A DNA stretch of 64,000 bases, taken from Pseudomonas sp. 102515 (GTDB taxonomy: Bacteria; Pseudomonadota; Gammaproteobacteria; Pseudomonadales; Pseudomonadaceae). The notes under the pieces are model-generated. The model did no database searches. It was given only the letters and a program-made list of their open reading frames with translations, and had not been told where the DNA came from. The stretch covers positions 108,085-172,084 of the forward strand of contig NZ_JAVHTY010000006.1 of NCBI RefSeq assembly GCF_031085165.1, read 5' to 3'. This document shows, in pieces, positions 29,953 to 41,605 of this stretch (position 1 is the first letter of the stretch; every line of letters starts with the position of its first letter). The position numbers were made by a program, and so were the translations under genes.

Positions 29953-32436
29953 TTGAAGCAATCCAGTTCTGTCAGCCACGTCAACCAATGGCGTGAGCAT
30001 CTGCATTATCGTCTCAAGGAGGTGGTGCTCATCGCACTGGCCGCCTTGTGCCTGTATCTGCTCATGGCTCTGCTGAGCTACGACCCCTCCGATCCGGGCT
30101 GGACCCACACCAGCCGCATCGATCAGGTCCATAACACCGCGGGCCGCGCCGGCGCCTGGCTGGCCGACGTGCTGTTCATGGCACTCGGCTATTTCGCCTT
30201 CGTGTTCCCCGTCCTGCTCGCCGTCAAGACCTGGCAGATCTTCCGCAAACGGCATCTGCCCTGGGAGTGGAGCGGCTGGCTGTTTTCCTGGCGGCTGACC
30301 GGCCTGGTCCTGCTGGTGATCTCGGGCTCGGTACTGGCCTATATCCATTTCCATGCGGCCTCGGCGCTGCCGGCGTCCGCTGGCGGTGCGCTGGGCGAGA
30401 GCCTGGGGCAGTTGGCGGTCGCCGCACTCAATGTTCAGGGCAGCACGCTGCTGTTCCTCGCGCTCTTCCTGCTGGGACTGACGGTCTTCACCGATCTGTC
30501 CTGGTTCAAGGTGATGGATTTCACCGGCAAGGTCGTACTGGACCTGCTGGACCTGGTGCAGGGTGGCTTCAGTCGCCTGGCCGGCGGCCGTCGTCAGGCT
30601 CCGGAACTGGACACCTTCGACGAGCCGGTGTCGCCGCCGGTTGCGCGCAAGAGCAAGGCCCGCGAGGTACCGATTCCCGTCGCCGACGAAGACCTCGATG
30701 ATCTGCTCGACATCGCGCCCCCGCCGCGGGTGGAGCGTGCTGCGCCGCGCATCGAGATGCCCGCGCCCAGTCGCTTCGTCGCCGAAACGCCCGAGTCCGC
30801 GCCGGTGGCCGCTGCGCCTGTCCCAGCGCCCGCCAGTGTCGCCATGCCCACGCCTCCGCCGCGCAAGGCGGCGCCAGCACCGGCCCCCGCGCCTTATTCG
30901 CCGGCGGCTGCCGTGGTCCGGGTCGACGCGGATCTGGAAGGTACGCTGCCGCCGCTGTCGATCCTGGATCGCGCCGAGAAGAAGCAGCAGAGCTATTCGC
31001 CGGAATTCCTCGAGAACATGTCGCGCCTGCTCGAGGTCAAGCTCAAGGAGTTCGGCGTCGAGGTGATCGTGGAGAGCGTTCATCCCGGTCCGGTGATCAC
31101 CCGCTTCGAGATTCAGCCGGCGGCGGGCGTCAAGGTCAGTCGCATTTCCAACCTGGCCAAGGACTTGGCGCGTTCGCTCGCCGTGTTCAGCGTCCGGGTG
31201 GTGGAAGTCATTCCCGGCAAGACCACCGTGGGTATCGAGATTCCCAACGAGGATCGCCAGATGGTGCGCTTCTCCGAGGTCCTCGAGTCGCCCGAGTACG
31301 CGGCGGCCAAGTCGCCCGTCACCCTGGCCCTGGGTCACGACATCGGTGGCAAGCCGGTCATCACCGACCTGGCCAAGATGCCGCACCTGCTGGTGGCCGG
31401 TACCACGGGTTCCGGTAAGTCGGTGGGCGTGAACGCCATGCTCTTGTCGATCCTGTTCAAGTCGAGCCCGGAAGACGCCCGCCTGATCATGATCGATCCC
31501 AAGATGCTGGAACTCTCGATCTACGAGGGCATTCCGCACCTGCTCTGTCCGGTGGTCACCGACATGAAGGAAGCCGCCAACGCCCTGCGCTGGAGCGTGG
31601 CGGAGATGGAGCGGCGCTACAAGCTGATGGCGGCCATGGGCGTACGTAACCTGGCCGGCTTCAACCGCAAGGTGAAGGATGCCGAGGAAGCCGGTACGCC
31701 GCTGACCGATCCGCTCTATCGTCGCGAGAGCATGGACGACGAGGCTCCGCTGCTGAAGACGCTGCCGACCATCGTGGTGGTGGTGGACGAATTCGCCGAC
31801 ATGATGATGATCGTCGGCAAGAAGGTCGAAGAGCTGATCGCGCGGATCGCGCAGAAGGCGCGGGCGGCCGGCATCCACCTGATCCTGGCCACCCAGCGCC
31901 CCTCGGTGGACGTCATCACCGGTCTGATCAAGGCCAACATCCCGACGCGGATGGCCTTCCAGGTATCGAGCAAGATCGACTCCCGGACCATTCTCGACCA
32001 GGGCGGTGCCGAACAGCTGCTCGGTCACGGTGACATGCTCTATCTGCCGCCGGGCACCGGCCTGCCGATCCGCGTCCATGGCGCCTTCGTGTCCGACGAT
32101 GAGGTCCATCGCGTCGTCGAGGCGTGGAAGGAGCGCGGCGCACCCGACTACATCGAAGACATCCTCAGCGGTCCGGACGAGGGCGGTGGTGCGGGCTTCG
32201 ATGGCGGCAGCGGCGAGGGTAGCGACAGCGACGAGGACGATCCGCTCTATGACGAGGCCGTACGCTTCGTCACCGAAAGTCGTCGGGCCTCCATCTCCGC
32301 GGTCCAGCGCAAGCTCAAGATCGGTTACAACCGGGCGGCACGGATGATCGAAACCATGGAAATGGCCGGTGTCGTATCGCCCATGAACACCAACGGCTCG
32401 CGCGAGGTCACAGCGCCTGCTCCGGTGAGAGACTGA
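29953..32436 (+). CDS. ftsK: DNA translocase FtsK
   Basis: The product is 827 residues, the compact form of FtsK. Four to five membrane helices (about 23-190) anchor it at the septum. A Pro/Ala-rich linker (about 215-325) leads to the RecA-like motor with [20 protein letters not shown] (Walker A) and [15 protein letters not shown] (Walker B). The C-terminal gamma winged helix is [20 protein letters not shown], which reads KOPS. It pumps DNA at division and activates XerCD at dif. Translation begins at TTG 29953, with GGAAAAGCGCGC upstream; no ATG fits the conserved N-terminus. Confidence 0.97.
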   Translation: MKQSSSVSHVNQWREHLHYRLKEVVLIALAALCLYLLMALLSYDPSDPGWTHTSRIDQVHNTAGRAGAWLADVLFMALGYFAFVFPVLLAVKTWQIFRKRHLPWEWSGWLFSWRLTGLVLLVISGSVLAYIHFHAASALPASAGGALGESLGQLAVAALNVQGSTLLFLALFLLGLTVFTDLSWFKVMDFTGKVVLDLLDLVQGGFSRLAGGRRQAPELDTFDEPVSPPVARKSKAREVPIPVADEDLDDLLDIAPPPRVERAAPRIEMPAPSRFVAETPESAPVAAAPVPAPASVAMPTPPPRKAAPAPAPAPYSPAAAVVRVDADLEGTLPPLSILDRAEKKQQSYSPEFLENMSRLLEVKLKEFGVEVIVESVHPGPVITRFEIQPAAGVKVSRISNLAKDLARSLAVFSVRVVEVIPGKTTVGIEIPNEDRQMVRFSEVLESPEYAAAKSPVTLALGHDIGGKPVITDLAKMPHLLVAGTTGSGKSVGVNAMLLSILFKSSPEDARLIMIDPKMLELSIYEGIPHLLCPVVTDMKEAANALRWSVAEMERRYKLMAAMGVRNLAGFNRKVKDAEEAGTPLTDPLYRRESMDDEAPLLKTLPTIVVVVDEFADMMMIVGKKVEELIARIAQKARAAGIHLILATQRPSVDVITGLIKANIPTRMAFQVSSKIDSRTILDQGGAEQLLGHGDMLYLPPGTGLPIRVHGAFVSDDEVHRVVEAWKERGAPDYIEDILSGPDEGGGAGFDGGSGEGSDSDEDDPLYDEAVRFVTESRRASISAVQRKLKIGYNRAARMIETMEMAGVVSPMNTNGSREVTAPAPVRD

Positions 32437-32453
32437 CATCCATGAGGACCTCG

Positions 32454-33077
32454 ATGCACAAGCTGCGTTGCTTCGCCCTGGCCGCCCTGGCTGCCGTAAG
32501 CTTTTCCGCCCATGCCGACCAGGCGTCCGTGGGCCGCCTGTCGCAACTGCTGGACAAGGCGCAGACCCTGACCGCGCGCTTTTCGCAGCTGACCCTGGAT
32601 GGCTCGGGTACCCGTCTGCAGGAAACCGCCGGCAACATGAGCCTCAAGCGTCCCGGGTTGTTCCGCTGGCATTCCGATGCGCCCCAGGAGCAGCTGCTGG
32701 TGTCCGACGGCAAGCAGGTCTGGCTGTACGATCCGGACCTGGAGCAGGTCACCATCCGCAAGCTGGACCTGCGCCTGACCCAGACGCCGGCGCTGCTCTT
32801 GTCGGGTGACATCTCCAAGATCGAGAGCAGCTTCGACGTCACCAGCAAGGATGCCGGCAACGTCGTCGACTTCGTGCTCAAGCCCAAGACCAAGGACACC
32901 CTGTTCGACAGCCTGCGGTTGTCGTTCCGCAACGGCGTGATCAACGACATGCAGTTGATCGACGGTGCCGGTCAGAGAACCAACATCCTCTTCTTCAACG
33001 TCAAGCTCAACGAGCCGGTGGCGGCGTCCCAGTTCACCTTCCAGGTGCCCAAGGGAGCCGACGTCATCCAGGAGTGA
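32454..33077 (+). CDS. lolA: LolA, periplasmic lipoprotein carrier
   Basis: The product is 207 residues from the ATG at 32454, which is preceded by GAGGACCTCG at ideal spacing; an ATG at 32442 would add four residues. A signal peptide ends at about residue 20 (SAHA). The half-open beta barrel shows [47 protein letters not shown] and [20 protein letters not shown]. LolA carries outer-membrane lipoproteins from LolCDE to LolB. It lies 17 bases after ftsK and 9 before rarA, in one operon. Confidence 0.95.
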   Translation: MHKLRCFALAALAAVSFSAHADQASVGRLSQLLDKAQTLTARFSQLTLDGSGTRLQETAGNMSLKRPGLFRWHSDAPQEQLLVSDGKQVWLYDPDLEQVTIRKLDLRLTQTPALLLSGDISKIESSFDVTSKDAGNVVDFVLKPKTKDTLFDSLRLSFRNGVINDMQLIDGAGQRTNILFFNVKLNEPVAASQFTFQVPKGADVIQE

Positions 33078-33086
33078 TCGCACCCC

Positions 33087-34415
33087 ATGGATCTCTTCAG
33101 CGCTGCACCTGTCGGGCAGCCCTTGGCTGCCCGCATGCGTCCCGAGACCCTCGATGAATACGCGGGTCAGCAGCACCTGCTGGCGCGGGGCAAGCCCCTG
33201 CGCGAGGCGCTTGAGCAGGGTGCACTGCATTCGATGATCTTCTGGGGACCGCCAGGCGTGGGCAAGACCACCCTGGCGCGGCTGCTGGCCCAGGTTTCCG
33301 ATGCCCATTTCGAAACGCTCTCGGCGGTACTCTCCGGGGTCAAGGAGATCCGCCATGCGGTGGAGGTGGCCAAGCAGCAGGCTGCCCAGTATCGCCGCCG
33401 CACCATCCTCTTCGTCGACGAGGTGCATCGCTTCAACAAGTCGCAGCAGGATGCCTTCCTGCCCTATGTCGAAGACGGCACCCTGATCTTCATCGGGGCG
33501 ACCACCGAGAATCCCTCCTTCGAGCTCAACAACGCGCTGCTCTCACGGGCGCGGGTCTATGTGCTCAAGAGTCTGGACGATGACGCCCTCGGTGGCCTGG
33601 CACGACGGGCCCTGATCAGTGCCAAGGGCCTGGGCGAGCGACAGCTGAGCCTGCCCGACGATGCCCTGGCGCTGCTGCTGGCCGCTGCCGACGGTGATGG
33701 TCGCCGACTGCTCAATCTGCTGGAGAACGCCGCGGACCTGGCCGAGGACGGTGGCGTCCTGGACGCCGAGCTGTTCCAGAGTCTGCTGGGCGATCAGCGC
33801 CGCCGCTTCGACAAGGGCGGCGAGGCCTTCTACGACCAGATCTCCGCGCTGCACAAGTCGGTGCGCGGCTCGAACCCCGATGGCGCCCTCTACTGGTTCG
33901 CCCGGATGATCGACGGCGGCTGCGACGCGCTGTACATCGCCCGCCGCGTGGTACGCATGGCCAGCGAAGACATCGGCAACGCCGATCCCCGCGCCCTGAG
34001 CCTGTGCCTGGACGCCTGGGACGTCCAGGAGCGCCTGGGAAGCCCGGAGGGTGAGCTGGCCATCGCCCAGGCGATCGTCTATCTGGCCTGCGCGCCCAAG
34101 AGCAATGCCGTCTATATGGGCTACAAGGCCGCCCTGGCCGATGTGCGCCAGAACGGCTCGCGCGAGGTGCCGCTGCACCTGCGCAATGCGCCGACCAAGC
34201 TGATGAAGACTCTCGGCTATGGCGACGAATACCGCTATGCCCACGATGAACCCGAAGCCTATGCCGCAGGCGAGGACTACTTTCCCGAAGAGCTGGAGCC
34301 GCGGCGCTACTATGAGCCGGTTCCCCGTGGGCTGGAGCTGAAGATCCGCGATAAACTGCAGCACCTGGCGGACCTCGACCGGTCCAGCCCGCGCCAGCGC
34401 CGGCCGCGTTCCTGA
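33087..34415 (+). CDS. rarA: Replication-associated recombination protein RarA (MgsA)
   Basis: The product is 442 residues of the RarA/WRNIP1 clamp-loader-like AAA+ family. It acts at stalled forks with SSB and Rec[21 protein letters not shown] is the N-terminal signature, [19 protein letters not shown]alker [21 protein letters not shown]alker B, and [20 protein letters not shown] sensor 1 with Arg finger. The C-terminal tetramerisation part has [20 protein letters not shown]. The gene lies between lolA and serS, as in many gammaproteobacteria. Confidence 0.96.
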   Translation: MDLFSAAPVGQPLAARMRPETLDEYAGQQHLLARGKPLREALEQGALHSMIFWGPPGVGKTTLARLLAQVSDAHFETLSAVLSGVKEIRHAVEVAKQQAAQYRRRTILFVDEVHRFNKSQQDAFLPYVEDGTLIFIGATTENPSFELNNALLSRARVYVLKSLDDDALGGLARRALISAKGLGERQLSLPDDALALLLAAADGDGRRLLNLLENAADLAEDGGVLDAELFQSLLGDQRRRFDKGGEAFYDQISALHKSVRGSNPDGALYWFARMIDGGCDALYIARRVVRMASEDIGNADPRALSLCLDAWDVQERLGSPEGELAIAQAIVYLACAPKSNAVYMGYKAALADVRQNGSREVPLHLRNAPTKLMKTLGYGDEYRYAHDEPEAYAAGEDYFPEELEPRRYYEPVPRGLELKIRDKLQHLADLDRSSPRQRRPRS

Positions 34416-34447
34416 CGTCCCGCCCGCGCGGCTGCCCCCATTCCTAA

Positions 34448-35739
<1,292 letters not shown>

Positions 35740-35740
<1 letters not shown>

Positions 35741-37134
35741 TGGATTACCTGCCGCTCTTCCACAAGCTCGATGGCCGTCCGGTACTGGTGATCGGCGGGG
35801 GCGACATCGCCTTGCGCAAGAGCGTGCTGCTGGCCGAAGCCGGCGCACGCATCACCCTGGTGGCGCCGGAGATCGAGCCGGAGGTACGCGCCTTCGTCGA
35901 GGCGCGGGGCGGCAGTTGCCGGGTCCAGCGCTATGCGGCGGACCACCTCGCCGGGCATTGCCTGGTAATCGCCGCCACCGACGATGACGAGGTCAACGAG
36001 ACGGTGTCCCACGATGCCCAGGCCCTGGGCCTGCCGGTCAACGTGGTAGACGCTCCCAAGCTGTGCACCGTGATCTTCCCGGCCATCGTCGATCGTTCGC
36101 CCCTGGTGATCGCCATTTCCAGCGGCGGTGACGCCCCGGTGCTGGCGCGCCTGGTGCGCGCCAAGCTGGAGAGCTGGATTCCGGCCACATACGGGCAGCT
36201 GGCGCAACTGGCGCAGCGCTTTCGCGCGCGGGTGAAGACGCGCTTCGCCGATCTGCAGGCGCGGCGCATCTTCTGGGAAGAGGTGTTCCAGGGCGAGGTC
36301 GCGGAAAAGGTCTTTTCCGGCCAGCCCCAGGCTGCCGAACAGCTGCTGGAAGACAAGCTGACCAGCGAGACGGCCACCTTTCGCGGCGAGGTCTATCTGG
36401 TCGGCGCCGGTCCCGGCGATCCGGATCTGCTGACCTTCCGCGCCCTGCGGCTGATGCAACAGGCCGACGTGGTGCTCTACGACCGCCTGGTGGCCCCGAC
36501 CATCCTCGACATGTGCCGGCGCGATGCAGATCGCATCTATGTCGGCAAGCGTCGTGCCGAGCATGCGGTGCCCCAGGACGATCTCAATCGCCTGCTGGTC
36601 AAGCTGGCCCGGGAGGGCAAGCGGGTTCTGCGGCTGAAGGGTGGCGATCCCTTCATCTTCGGCCGCGGTGGCGAGGAGATCGAGGAGCTGGCGGCCGAAG
36701 GCATTCCCTTCCAGGTGGTGCCGGGTATCACCGCGGCCAGTGGCTGTGCGGCCTATGCCGGTATTCCCCTGACCCACAGAGACCATGCCCAGTCGGTACG
36801 CTTCGTCACCGGCCATCTCAAGGACGGCTCGGCCGATCTGCCCTGGACCGATCTCGTGGCGCCCGGGCAGACCCTGGTGTTCTACATGGGCCTGGTGGGG
36901 CTGCCGAACATCTGCGCGCAACTCATCGCCCACGGCAAGGACCCGGCCACGCCGGCGGCGCTGGTGCAACAGGGCACCACCCTCAATCAACGGGTGTTCA
37001 CCGGTACCTTGCAGGATCTGCCGCAGCTGGTCGCCGAGCATGAGGTGCATGCGCCGACCCTGGTGATCGTCGGCGAGGTGGTGGCGCTGCGTGAGAAGCT
37101 GGCCTGGTTCGAAGGCGCCCAGACGGCGGTTTGA
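35740..37134 (+). CDS. cysG: Siroheme synthase CysG (trifunctional)
   Basis: The product is 464 residues with all three activities of CysG. The N-terminal Met8-like half (1-210; [20 protein letters not shown]) is NAD-dependent precorrin-2 dehydrogenase and ferrochelatase. The C-terminal half (about 215-460) is uroporphyrinogen-III methyltransferase, with [40 protein letters not shown] and [15 protein letters not shown]. Siroheme serves sulfite and nitrite reductases. It directly follows serS with overlapping codons and ends three bases before the convergent reductase gene. Confidence 0.97.
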
Positions 37135-37137
37135 TCC

Positions 37138-38139
37138 TCAGGCCGCGCCCTGGATCCCGGCACTGCTCAGGACCTCGCGGCCATGGGGCAGATCCAGCTC
37201 CAGGGCTGGTCCCTTGGGCACGATGCCGGCCGGATTGATCTGCGCATGGCTGCCGTAGTAGTGGTGCTTGATGTGCTGGAAGTCCACGGTCTCGGCGATA
37301 CCCGGCCACTGATACAGCTCTCGCAGCCAGCTCTGCAACGCCGAATAATCCCGAATGCGCCGCAGGTTGCACTTGAAGTGGCCGTGGTAGACGGCGTCGA
37401 AGCGAATCAGGGTGGTGAACAGGCGCCAATCAGCTTCAGTCAGCCATTGGCCGGTCAGATAGCGTTGAGTCTGCAGCGACTTTTCCAGATCGTCCAGGGT
37501 GGTGAAGACCTCGTCGAAGGCCTCTTCGTAGGCCTCCTGAGTGGTAGCGAAACCGGCCCGGTAGACACCATTGTTGACCGTCGGATAGATACGGTCGTTG
37601 AGGGCATCGATGCGACCGCGCAGGGGCTCTGGATAGAGATCCAGGCGATTGCCGGTCAGCTCGTCGAAGGCGCCGTTGAACATGCGGATGATCTCGGCGG
37701 ATTCATTGCTGACGATGCGCTCCTCATGGCGATCCCAGAGCACCGGGACGGTGACCCGCCCGGTGTAGTCGGCGTGTTCGCGCTGATAGAGCTGGTAAAG
37801 GCGCTCGAGGTGATAGAGGTCGTCGCCACTGGAGCCCTTGGCCAAGTCGAAGGTCCAGCCTTCCTCACGCATCAGCCAGCTGACCACCGAGACGCCGATC
37901 AGGTCTTCGAGGCCCTTGAGCTTGCGATAGATCAGGGTGCGATGCGCCCAGGGACAGGCCAGGGACACATAGAGGTGGTAGCGACCGACTTCCGGGGTAT
38001 AGCGCGAGGCACCTGGCGGAATGGCCTGCTCGGGGCGGGCGACCCAGTCACGACGCTGGGCTTCCTCCCGTTTGAAATGGCCATCCTTGCCATTGTCGTA
38101 CCAGCGGTCCTGCCACTGTCCATCGACCAACAAGCCCAT
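37138..38139 (-). CDS. Glutathionyl-hydroquinone reductase (Xi-class GST, YqjG-like)
   Basis: The product is 333 residues, the usual size of Xi-class glutathione transferases. These reduce glutathionyl-hydroquinones, releasing hydroquinone. YHLYVSLACPWAHRTLIYRK (about 55-74) holds the catalytic Cys in CPWAHR. RVTVPVLWDRHEERIVSNES is the glutathione-site strand, and TEADWRLFTTLIRFDAVYHG the C-terminal helical-domain signature. It stands alone on the minus strand between cysG and ybiB. Confidence 0.93.
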   Translation of the reverse strand: MGLLVDGQWQDRWYDNGKDGHFKREEAQRRDWVARPEQAIPPGASRYTPEVGRYHLYVSLACPWAHRTLIYRKLKGLEDLIGVSVVSWLMREEGWTFDLAKGSSGDDLYHLERLYQLYQREHADYTGRVTVPVLWDRHEERIVSNESAEIIRMFNGAFDELTGNRLDLYPEPLRGRIDALNDRIYPTVNNGVYRAGFATTQEAYEEAFDEVFTTLDDLEKSLQTQRYLTGQWLTEADWRLFTTLIRFDAVYHGHFKCNLRRIRDYSALQSWLRELYQWPGIAETVDFQHIKHHYYGSHAQINPAGIVPKGPALELDLPHGREVLSSAGIQGAA

Positions 38140-38204
38140 ATCGTCATCCTCCGCTGCATTGCGGTTAGGAACCCGGGGAGCAGCCCCGGGTTCCTGAAGC
38201 GACG

Positions 38205-39188
38205 TCAGAGCGTCCGGTCGCGCGCGTCCCAGCGTCGCTCGGCGTCGCGCTGGGCACTGGCCTGGTCCTGGCCCAGGGCGCGCAGGGCCACGGCCAGGGT
38301 GGCGATGACCGCTAGGCGGCCATAGGGATCTTCCGCTTCACCCCGCCAGGTGGCGGCCAGCAGGGCCGGATCGAGGCGTTCCGGCTTGACCTGGCGGCGC
38401 TCGGTCAGCGCCGGCCAGCTTTCGCCCCAGGCTTCGCCGCCACGGGTGCCATAGAGATGGGCGATGACATCGGGATTACGCTCGACTTCACCGCCTTCGC
38501 CCTTGATGACGATACTGTCGTCACCCAGCAATCGACTGGCCTCGCGATGCACCTCCTGGTAACCCGGGTGGAAGATGCTCTGCAGGATGCAACGCGCCTG
38601 GCTGGGGTTGAGTAGCCGTACCAGGGAGTGGATCGGCGAGCGCAGGCCGAGCTCGGCCTTGAGATCGATCATCCGCTGCAGGGCCGGCATCCAGGCGGCC
38701 AGCGGCAGGAAGGCCGGCTGACCACGCTCGAGCAGGGTGCCGACGTCCTGCCAATCAGTGGCGGTCGGCATCCTCAGGTCGGCCAGGCACTGTTCGGTAT
38801 AGAGTCGGCCCGCGGTGTGAGTGCCGCCGCCATGCATGACCACCCGCACGCCGCCACCGGCCAGGCATTTCACCGCCAGCAGATACCAGGGTAGATGACG
38901 CTTCTTGCCGGCGTAGGAGGGCCAGTCGAGGTCGACGGTGAAGCCTGGTGGCTGCAACCGTGCCCGGACGGCGCGGGTAAAGCCGGCCAGTTCCTCGGCG
39001 CTCTCTTCCTTGTGCCTGAGCAGCATGAGAAAGGCGCCGAGCTGAGCCTCGGTCACCCGGCCGTCGAGGATCAGGCCCATGGCCATTTCCGCCTCGGTCT
39101 CGGTCAGGCTGCGCGCGCCGCGCTTGCCCTTGCCCAAGGCCCGGACATAGACGGCGAAGGGATGTTCTTCGGGCATGGTGAGGGTCAT
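38205..39188 (-). CDS. ybiB: YbiB, TrpD2-type nucleic-acid-binding phosphoribosyltransferase relative
   Basis: The product is 327 residues with the anthranilate phosphoribosyltransferase fold. TEAQLGAFLMLLRHKEESAE and RVVMHGGGTHTAGRLYTEQC are recognisable, but the PRPP-binding loop is altered, as in YbiB, which binds DNA or RNA rather than making phosphoribosyl anthranilate. The ATG at 39188 overlaps the tusE stop (ATGA), so translation is coupled; a TTG six bases earlier is not needed. It is the last gene of the tus operon. E. coli ybiB is SOS-linked; no LexA box is visible here. Confidence 0.88.
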   Translation of the reverse strand: MTLTMPEEHPFAVYVRALGKGKRGARSLTETEAEMAMGLILDGRVTEAQLGAFLMLLRHKEESAEELAGFTRAVRARLQPPGFTVDLDWPSYAGKKRHLPWYLLAVKCLAGGGVRVVMHGGGTHTAGRLYTEQCLADLRMPTATDWQDVGTLLERGQPAFLPLAAWMPALQRMIDLKAELGLRSPIHSLVRLLNPSQARCILQSIFHPGYQEVHREASRLLGDDSIVIKGEGGEVERNPDVIAHLYGTRGGEAWGESWPALTERRQVKPERLDPALLAATWRGEAEDPYGRLAVIATLAVALRALGQDQASAQRDAERRWDARDRTL

Positions 39189-39499
39189 AGGCAATTATCC
39201 GGTTTCGGCAGGCCGGCCAGTTTGGCGCCGAGCTTGGCCGGCGCGCCCCTGAACAGCAGGTTCAGCTGCAGACTGGTGCCCAGTTCCGGGCCCAGCGTCT
39301 GAGCAATGTACTTGATCAGCGGCCGATTGGCCGGCGAAAGCTGGAATTGTGCGTAGAAGTCACGCAGCGCCTGCAGCACCTGCCAGTGGCGATCGGTCAG
39401 CTCGATGCCTTCCTTGAGTGCCAGTTGCCGGGCCACCTCGGGACTCCACTGGGAGAGGTCGCGCAGGTAGCCTTCGGGGTCGAGATCGAGAGGACGCAT
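39185..39499 (-). CDS. tusE: TusE/DsrC-family sulfur carrier
   Basis: The product is 104 residues. TusE takes persulfide from TusBCD and passes it to MnmA for 2-thiouridine in tRNA. EGYLRDLSQWSPEVARQLAL, HWQVLQALRDFYAQFQLSPA and NRPLIKYIAQTLG are the DsrC/TusE core. The essential penultimate Cys is present (DNCL). The start ATG lies two bases after the tusB stop. A second Cys upstream of it, found in dissimilatory DsrC, is absent, which supports the tRNA-thiolation role. Confidence 0.93.
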   Translation of the reverse strand: MRPLDLDPEGYLRDLSQWSPEVARQLALKEGIELTDRHWQVLQALRDFYAQFQLSPANRPLIKYIAQTLGPELGTSLQLNLLFRGAPAKLGAKLAGLPKPDNCL

Positions 39500-39501
39500 G
39501 G

Positions 39502-39801
39502 CTAGGTCCAACTGATGACCTTGGCGCAGCTCACGCTCAGGTCGACGAAAGTGGGGTAGTCGATCAGGCTCACGGCGCGTTCGGGTTGTAGGTGGCGCGC
39601 CTGGACGTCGTCCGCCAGAGCATGGAGAGTCGCTTCGGCAGGCATGCTCGTCAGTAACGCGGCCACCGCACTGCCAGGCCGTAGCGCTTCGACCGCACCG
39701 CCGGTGAGCAGAACGACATCCCCGCTGCGGACCCAGGTCAGACCGTCCAGGGCATCGGCGTCCAGGAGCGGCGAACGGGAAAACAGGTGCAGGGTAGTCA
39801 A
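39502..39801 (-). CDS. tusB: TusB, subunit of the TusBCD sulfurtransferase complex
   Basis: The product is 99 residues, a DsrH-like Rossmann-type subunit. TTLHLFSRSPLLDADALDGL and GDVVLLTGGAVEAL are the family strands. It lacks a catalytic role of its own and forms a hexamer with TusC and TusD. The start overlaps the tusC stop (ATGA). Confidence 0.9.
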   Translation of the reverse strand: MTTLHLFSRSPLLDADALDGLTWVRSGDVVLLTGGAVEALRPGSAVAALLTSMPAEATLHALADDVQARHLQPERAVSLIDYPTFVDLSVSCAKVISWT

Positions 39802-40154
39802 ATGGAAATCACCTGGTCATGGTCATGGATCAGCGCCGCCAGGGCTTCAGGCGCCAGCGGCGTCACCCAGGCGGGCACTTGCTCGGGCGTGATGCCCAGT
39901 CGTTGCAGAGCGGTGGCTTCGGCATAGATGGCCTCGACACCGAACAGCGGCAGCGCGGAAAGGTTGGCACTTAGATCCTTCTGCTCCAGCGCGGCGCTGT
40001 CGGCCGCCAGCAACTGGGTCACGCCAGGACCGGCAAACAGCAGCGCCAGGGGCAGTTCGAAGGCACCGCCGGCCAATACGATATCCAGGGCCTCGCGAGG
40101 AGCGGGACCGGCCAATGCGGGCTGGCGGGAGATGACAAGAGTGCTTTTGGGCAT
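39798..40154 (-). CDS. tusC: TusC, subunit of the TusBCD sulfurtransferase complex
   Basis: The product is 118 residues, DsrF-like. STLVISRQPALAGPAPREAL and REALDIVLAGGAFELPLALL give the family pattern, with GVEAIYAEATALQRLGI toward the C-terminus. The ATG at 40154 lies one base after the tusD stop. It works with TusB and TusD to receive sulfur from TusA. Confidence 0.91.
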   Translation of the reverse strand: MPKSTLVISRQPALAGPAPREALDIVLAGGAFELPLALLFAGPGVTQLLAADSAALEQKDLSANLSALPLFGVEAIYAEATALQRLGITPEQVPAWVTPLAPEALAALIHDHDQVISI

Positions 40155-40155
40155 G

Positions 40156-40551
40156 CTAGTCGCCTCCAAAGCAGAGCAGGCGATCGGCGTCCTGCACCGC
40201 CTCGTGCAACTGGCCCAGACCGGACAGCTGCCAGGGTGCCCGCACGTTTACCGCGCCCTCACGTTCGTAGCGCCGTGCCTCGTTCTCGTCCAGCAGCCCA
40301 CGCTTGAGGGCGGCGGCGATGCAGACCACGGCATCGATCTGATGGTGCTCGATCAGCTCACGCCAGCGCGCGGGCAGGTCCAACTCGTCCTGGCCACTGA
40401 CCGTGGCGTGGGAAGCGTTATGGACCCCGTCGCGATAGAGGAAAAGTCGCGACACCTCGTGACCCCCGGCCAATAACGCCTCGCAGAAGCGCAGGGCCCG
40501 GCGCGCCGAAGGCGCCTGGGGTGGGGAAAGGACAACGATGGCAAATTTCAT
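40156..40551 (-). CDS. tusD: TusD, sulfur-accepting subunit of TusBCD
   Basis: The product is 131 residues, DsrE-like. MKFAIVVLSPPQAPSARRAL opens the Rossmann-like fold. RRALRFCEALLAGGHEVSRL precedes the strand LFLYRDGVHNA. The persulfide-carrying Cys of TusD corresponds to the one in DAVVCIAAALKRGLL. It is the first tus gene; an intrinsic terminator just upstream separates it from yccA, so read-through or a local promoter within 51 bases must drive it. Confidence 0.92.
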   Translation of the reverse strand: MKFAIVVLSPPQAPSARRALRFCEALLAGGHEVSRLFLYRDGVHNASHATVSGQDELDLPARWRELIEHHQIDAVVCIAAALKRGLLDENEARRYEREGAVNVRAPWQLSGLGQLHEAVQDADRLLCFGGD

Positions 40552-40557
40552 GGATGT

Positions 40558-40584
40558 AAAAAAGGCCCGCCGAAGCGGGCCTTT
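40558..40584 (-). terminator. Intrinsic terminator after yccA
   Basis: GGCCCGC and GCGGGCC form a GC-rich stem around CGAA. Read on the minus strand it ends in five T. It sits only 7 bases before the tusD start codon, so it ends yccA mRNA and may attenuate entry into tusDCBE. Confidence 0.85.
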
Positions 40585-40601
40585 TGGGCTACCGCTGGTG
40601 A

Positions 40602-41270
40602 TCAATCGTTGTTGCTGGCGAATCCGAAGATCTGCAGCAAGCTGATGAACATATTGTAGATCGAGACGTACAGGGAGATGGTAGCCATGATGTAGTTGTC
40701 TTCACCACCATGTACGATGGCACTGGTCTGGAACAGGATGGCCGCGGCGGCGAACAGCACGAAGCCGGCGCTGATGGCCAGTTGCAGACCACTGATCTGG
40801 ACGAAGAAGGACAGCACCACGGCGCCCAGCAGGATCCAGAAGCCCGCCATCAGGAAGCCACCGAGGAAGCTCATGTCCTTGCGGCTGATCAGGGCGTAGG
40901 CCGACAGACCGAAGAAGGCCAGGGCGGTCATGCCGGCGGCGGAGGCGATCACGCTGCCACCGTTGGGCAGGCCCAGGTACATGTTCAGGATCGGGCCCAG
41001 GGTGTAGCCCATGAAGCCGGTCAGGGCGAAGGTGCTGACCAGGCCCCAGCCGCTGTCGCGGGTCTTCATGGTCAGGAAGAACAGGCCATAGAAGCCGATC
41101 AGGACCACGAAGATGTTGGGGTAGGGCAGTCGCATCTGCTGCGAGACGAAGGCGACCAGGCCGCTGAACGCCAGGGTCATGGCCAGCAGGGCATAGGTGT
41201 TGCGCAATACACGGCTGACGTCCCGCGGTTGCGCGATGGCAGGGTTGTAGGCGTATTGACGCTCGTTCAT
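40602..41270 (-). CDS. yccA: YccA/BI-1-family inner-membrane protein
   Basis: The product is 222 residues with seven hydrophobic helices, of the Bax-inhibitor-1/YccA family. RVLRNTYALLAMTLAFSGLV, YTLGPILNMYLGLPNGGSVI and YIMATISLYVSIYNMFISLL are typical. E. coli YccA modulates the FtsH protease. GGAGTACACC precedes the ATG at 41270. It lies between tRNA-Ser and tusD, a usual arrangement in pseudomonads. Confidence 0.94.
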   Translation of the reverse strand: MNERQYAYNPAIAQPRDVSRVLRNTYALLAMTLAFSGLVAFVSQQMRLPYPNIFVVLIGFYGLFFLTMKTRDSGWGLVSTFALTGFMGYTLGPILNMYLGLPNGGSVIASAAGMTALAFFGLSAYALISRKDMSFLGGFLMAGFWILLGAVVLSFFVQISGLQLAISAGFVLFAAAAILFQTSAIVHGGEDNYIMATISLYVSIYNMFISLLQIFGFASNND

Positions 41271-41397
41271 GGTGTACTCCAAAGCTAGATTAACGGTGTG
41301 GTGTACCGTACGACCCCGAAGATAGCAAATGTTGCTTAAGGATCGCTTGCGACTGTTTGACAGTGTGTTGCCATCAGGTACTATGCGCCCCTCTTAC

Positions 41398-41485
41398 GGA
41401 AGTGTGGCCGAGTGGTTTAAGGCAGCGGTCTTGAAAACCGCCGACTCGCAAGGGTCCCAGAGTTCGAATCTCTGCGCTTCCGCCA
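41398..41485 (+). tRNA. serT: tRNA-Ser(UGA)
   Basis: The gene is 88 bases with encoded CCA. Acceptor GGAAGTG pairs with CGCTTCC (one G-T pair). The anticodon stem GCGGT/ACCGC encloses the loop CTTGAAA with anticodon TGA. A class II variable arm (CGACTCGCAAGGGTCCC region) and T-arm CAGAG-TTCGAAT-CTCTG are intact. Its 3' end borders a decayed integrase gene and serves as the left attachment site of an island. Confidence 0.97.
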
Positions 41486-41499
41486 CCTGCAACACCCTG

Positions 41500-41523
41500 A
41501 AAGCCCCGCCTGCCGGGGCTTTT
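41500..41523 (+). terminator. Intrinsic terminator after tRNA-Ser
   Basis: AAAGCCCCG (41500-41508) pairs with CGGGGCTTT (41514-41522) around CCTGC, followed by a short T-run. It lies 14 bases past the tRNA CCA end. Confidence 0.85.
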
Positions 41524-41605
41524 GCGTTTCTGGGCGCACCAATTCAGCTAGCCTTTATATGAGGCCGGTTTCCGTAACTTTAAAGTGAGTTCCGTGACTA
41601 CCGGA

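Noticed and set aside
29923..32439. 838-residue minus-strand reading opposite ftsK
   Set aside because: It is antisense to an intact FtsK motor; the translation is His/Arg/Asp-rich low complexity.
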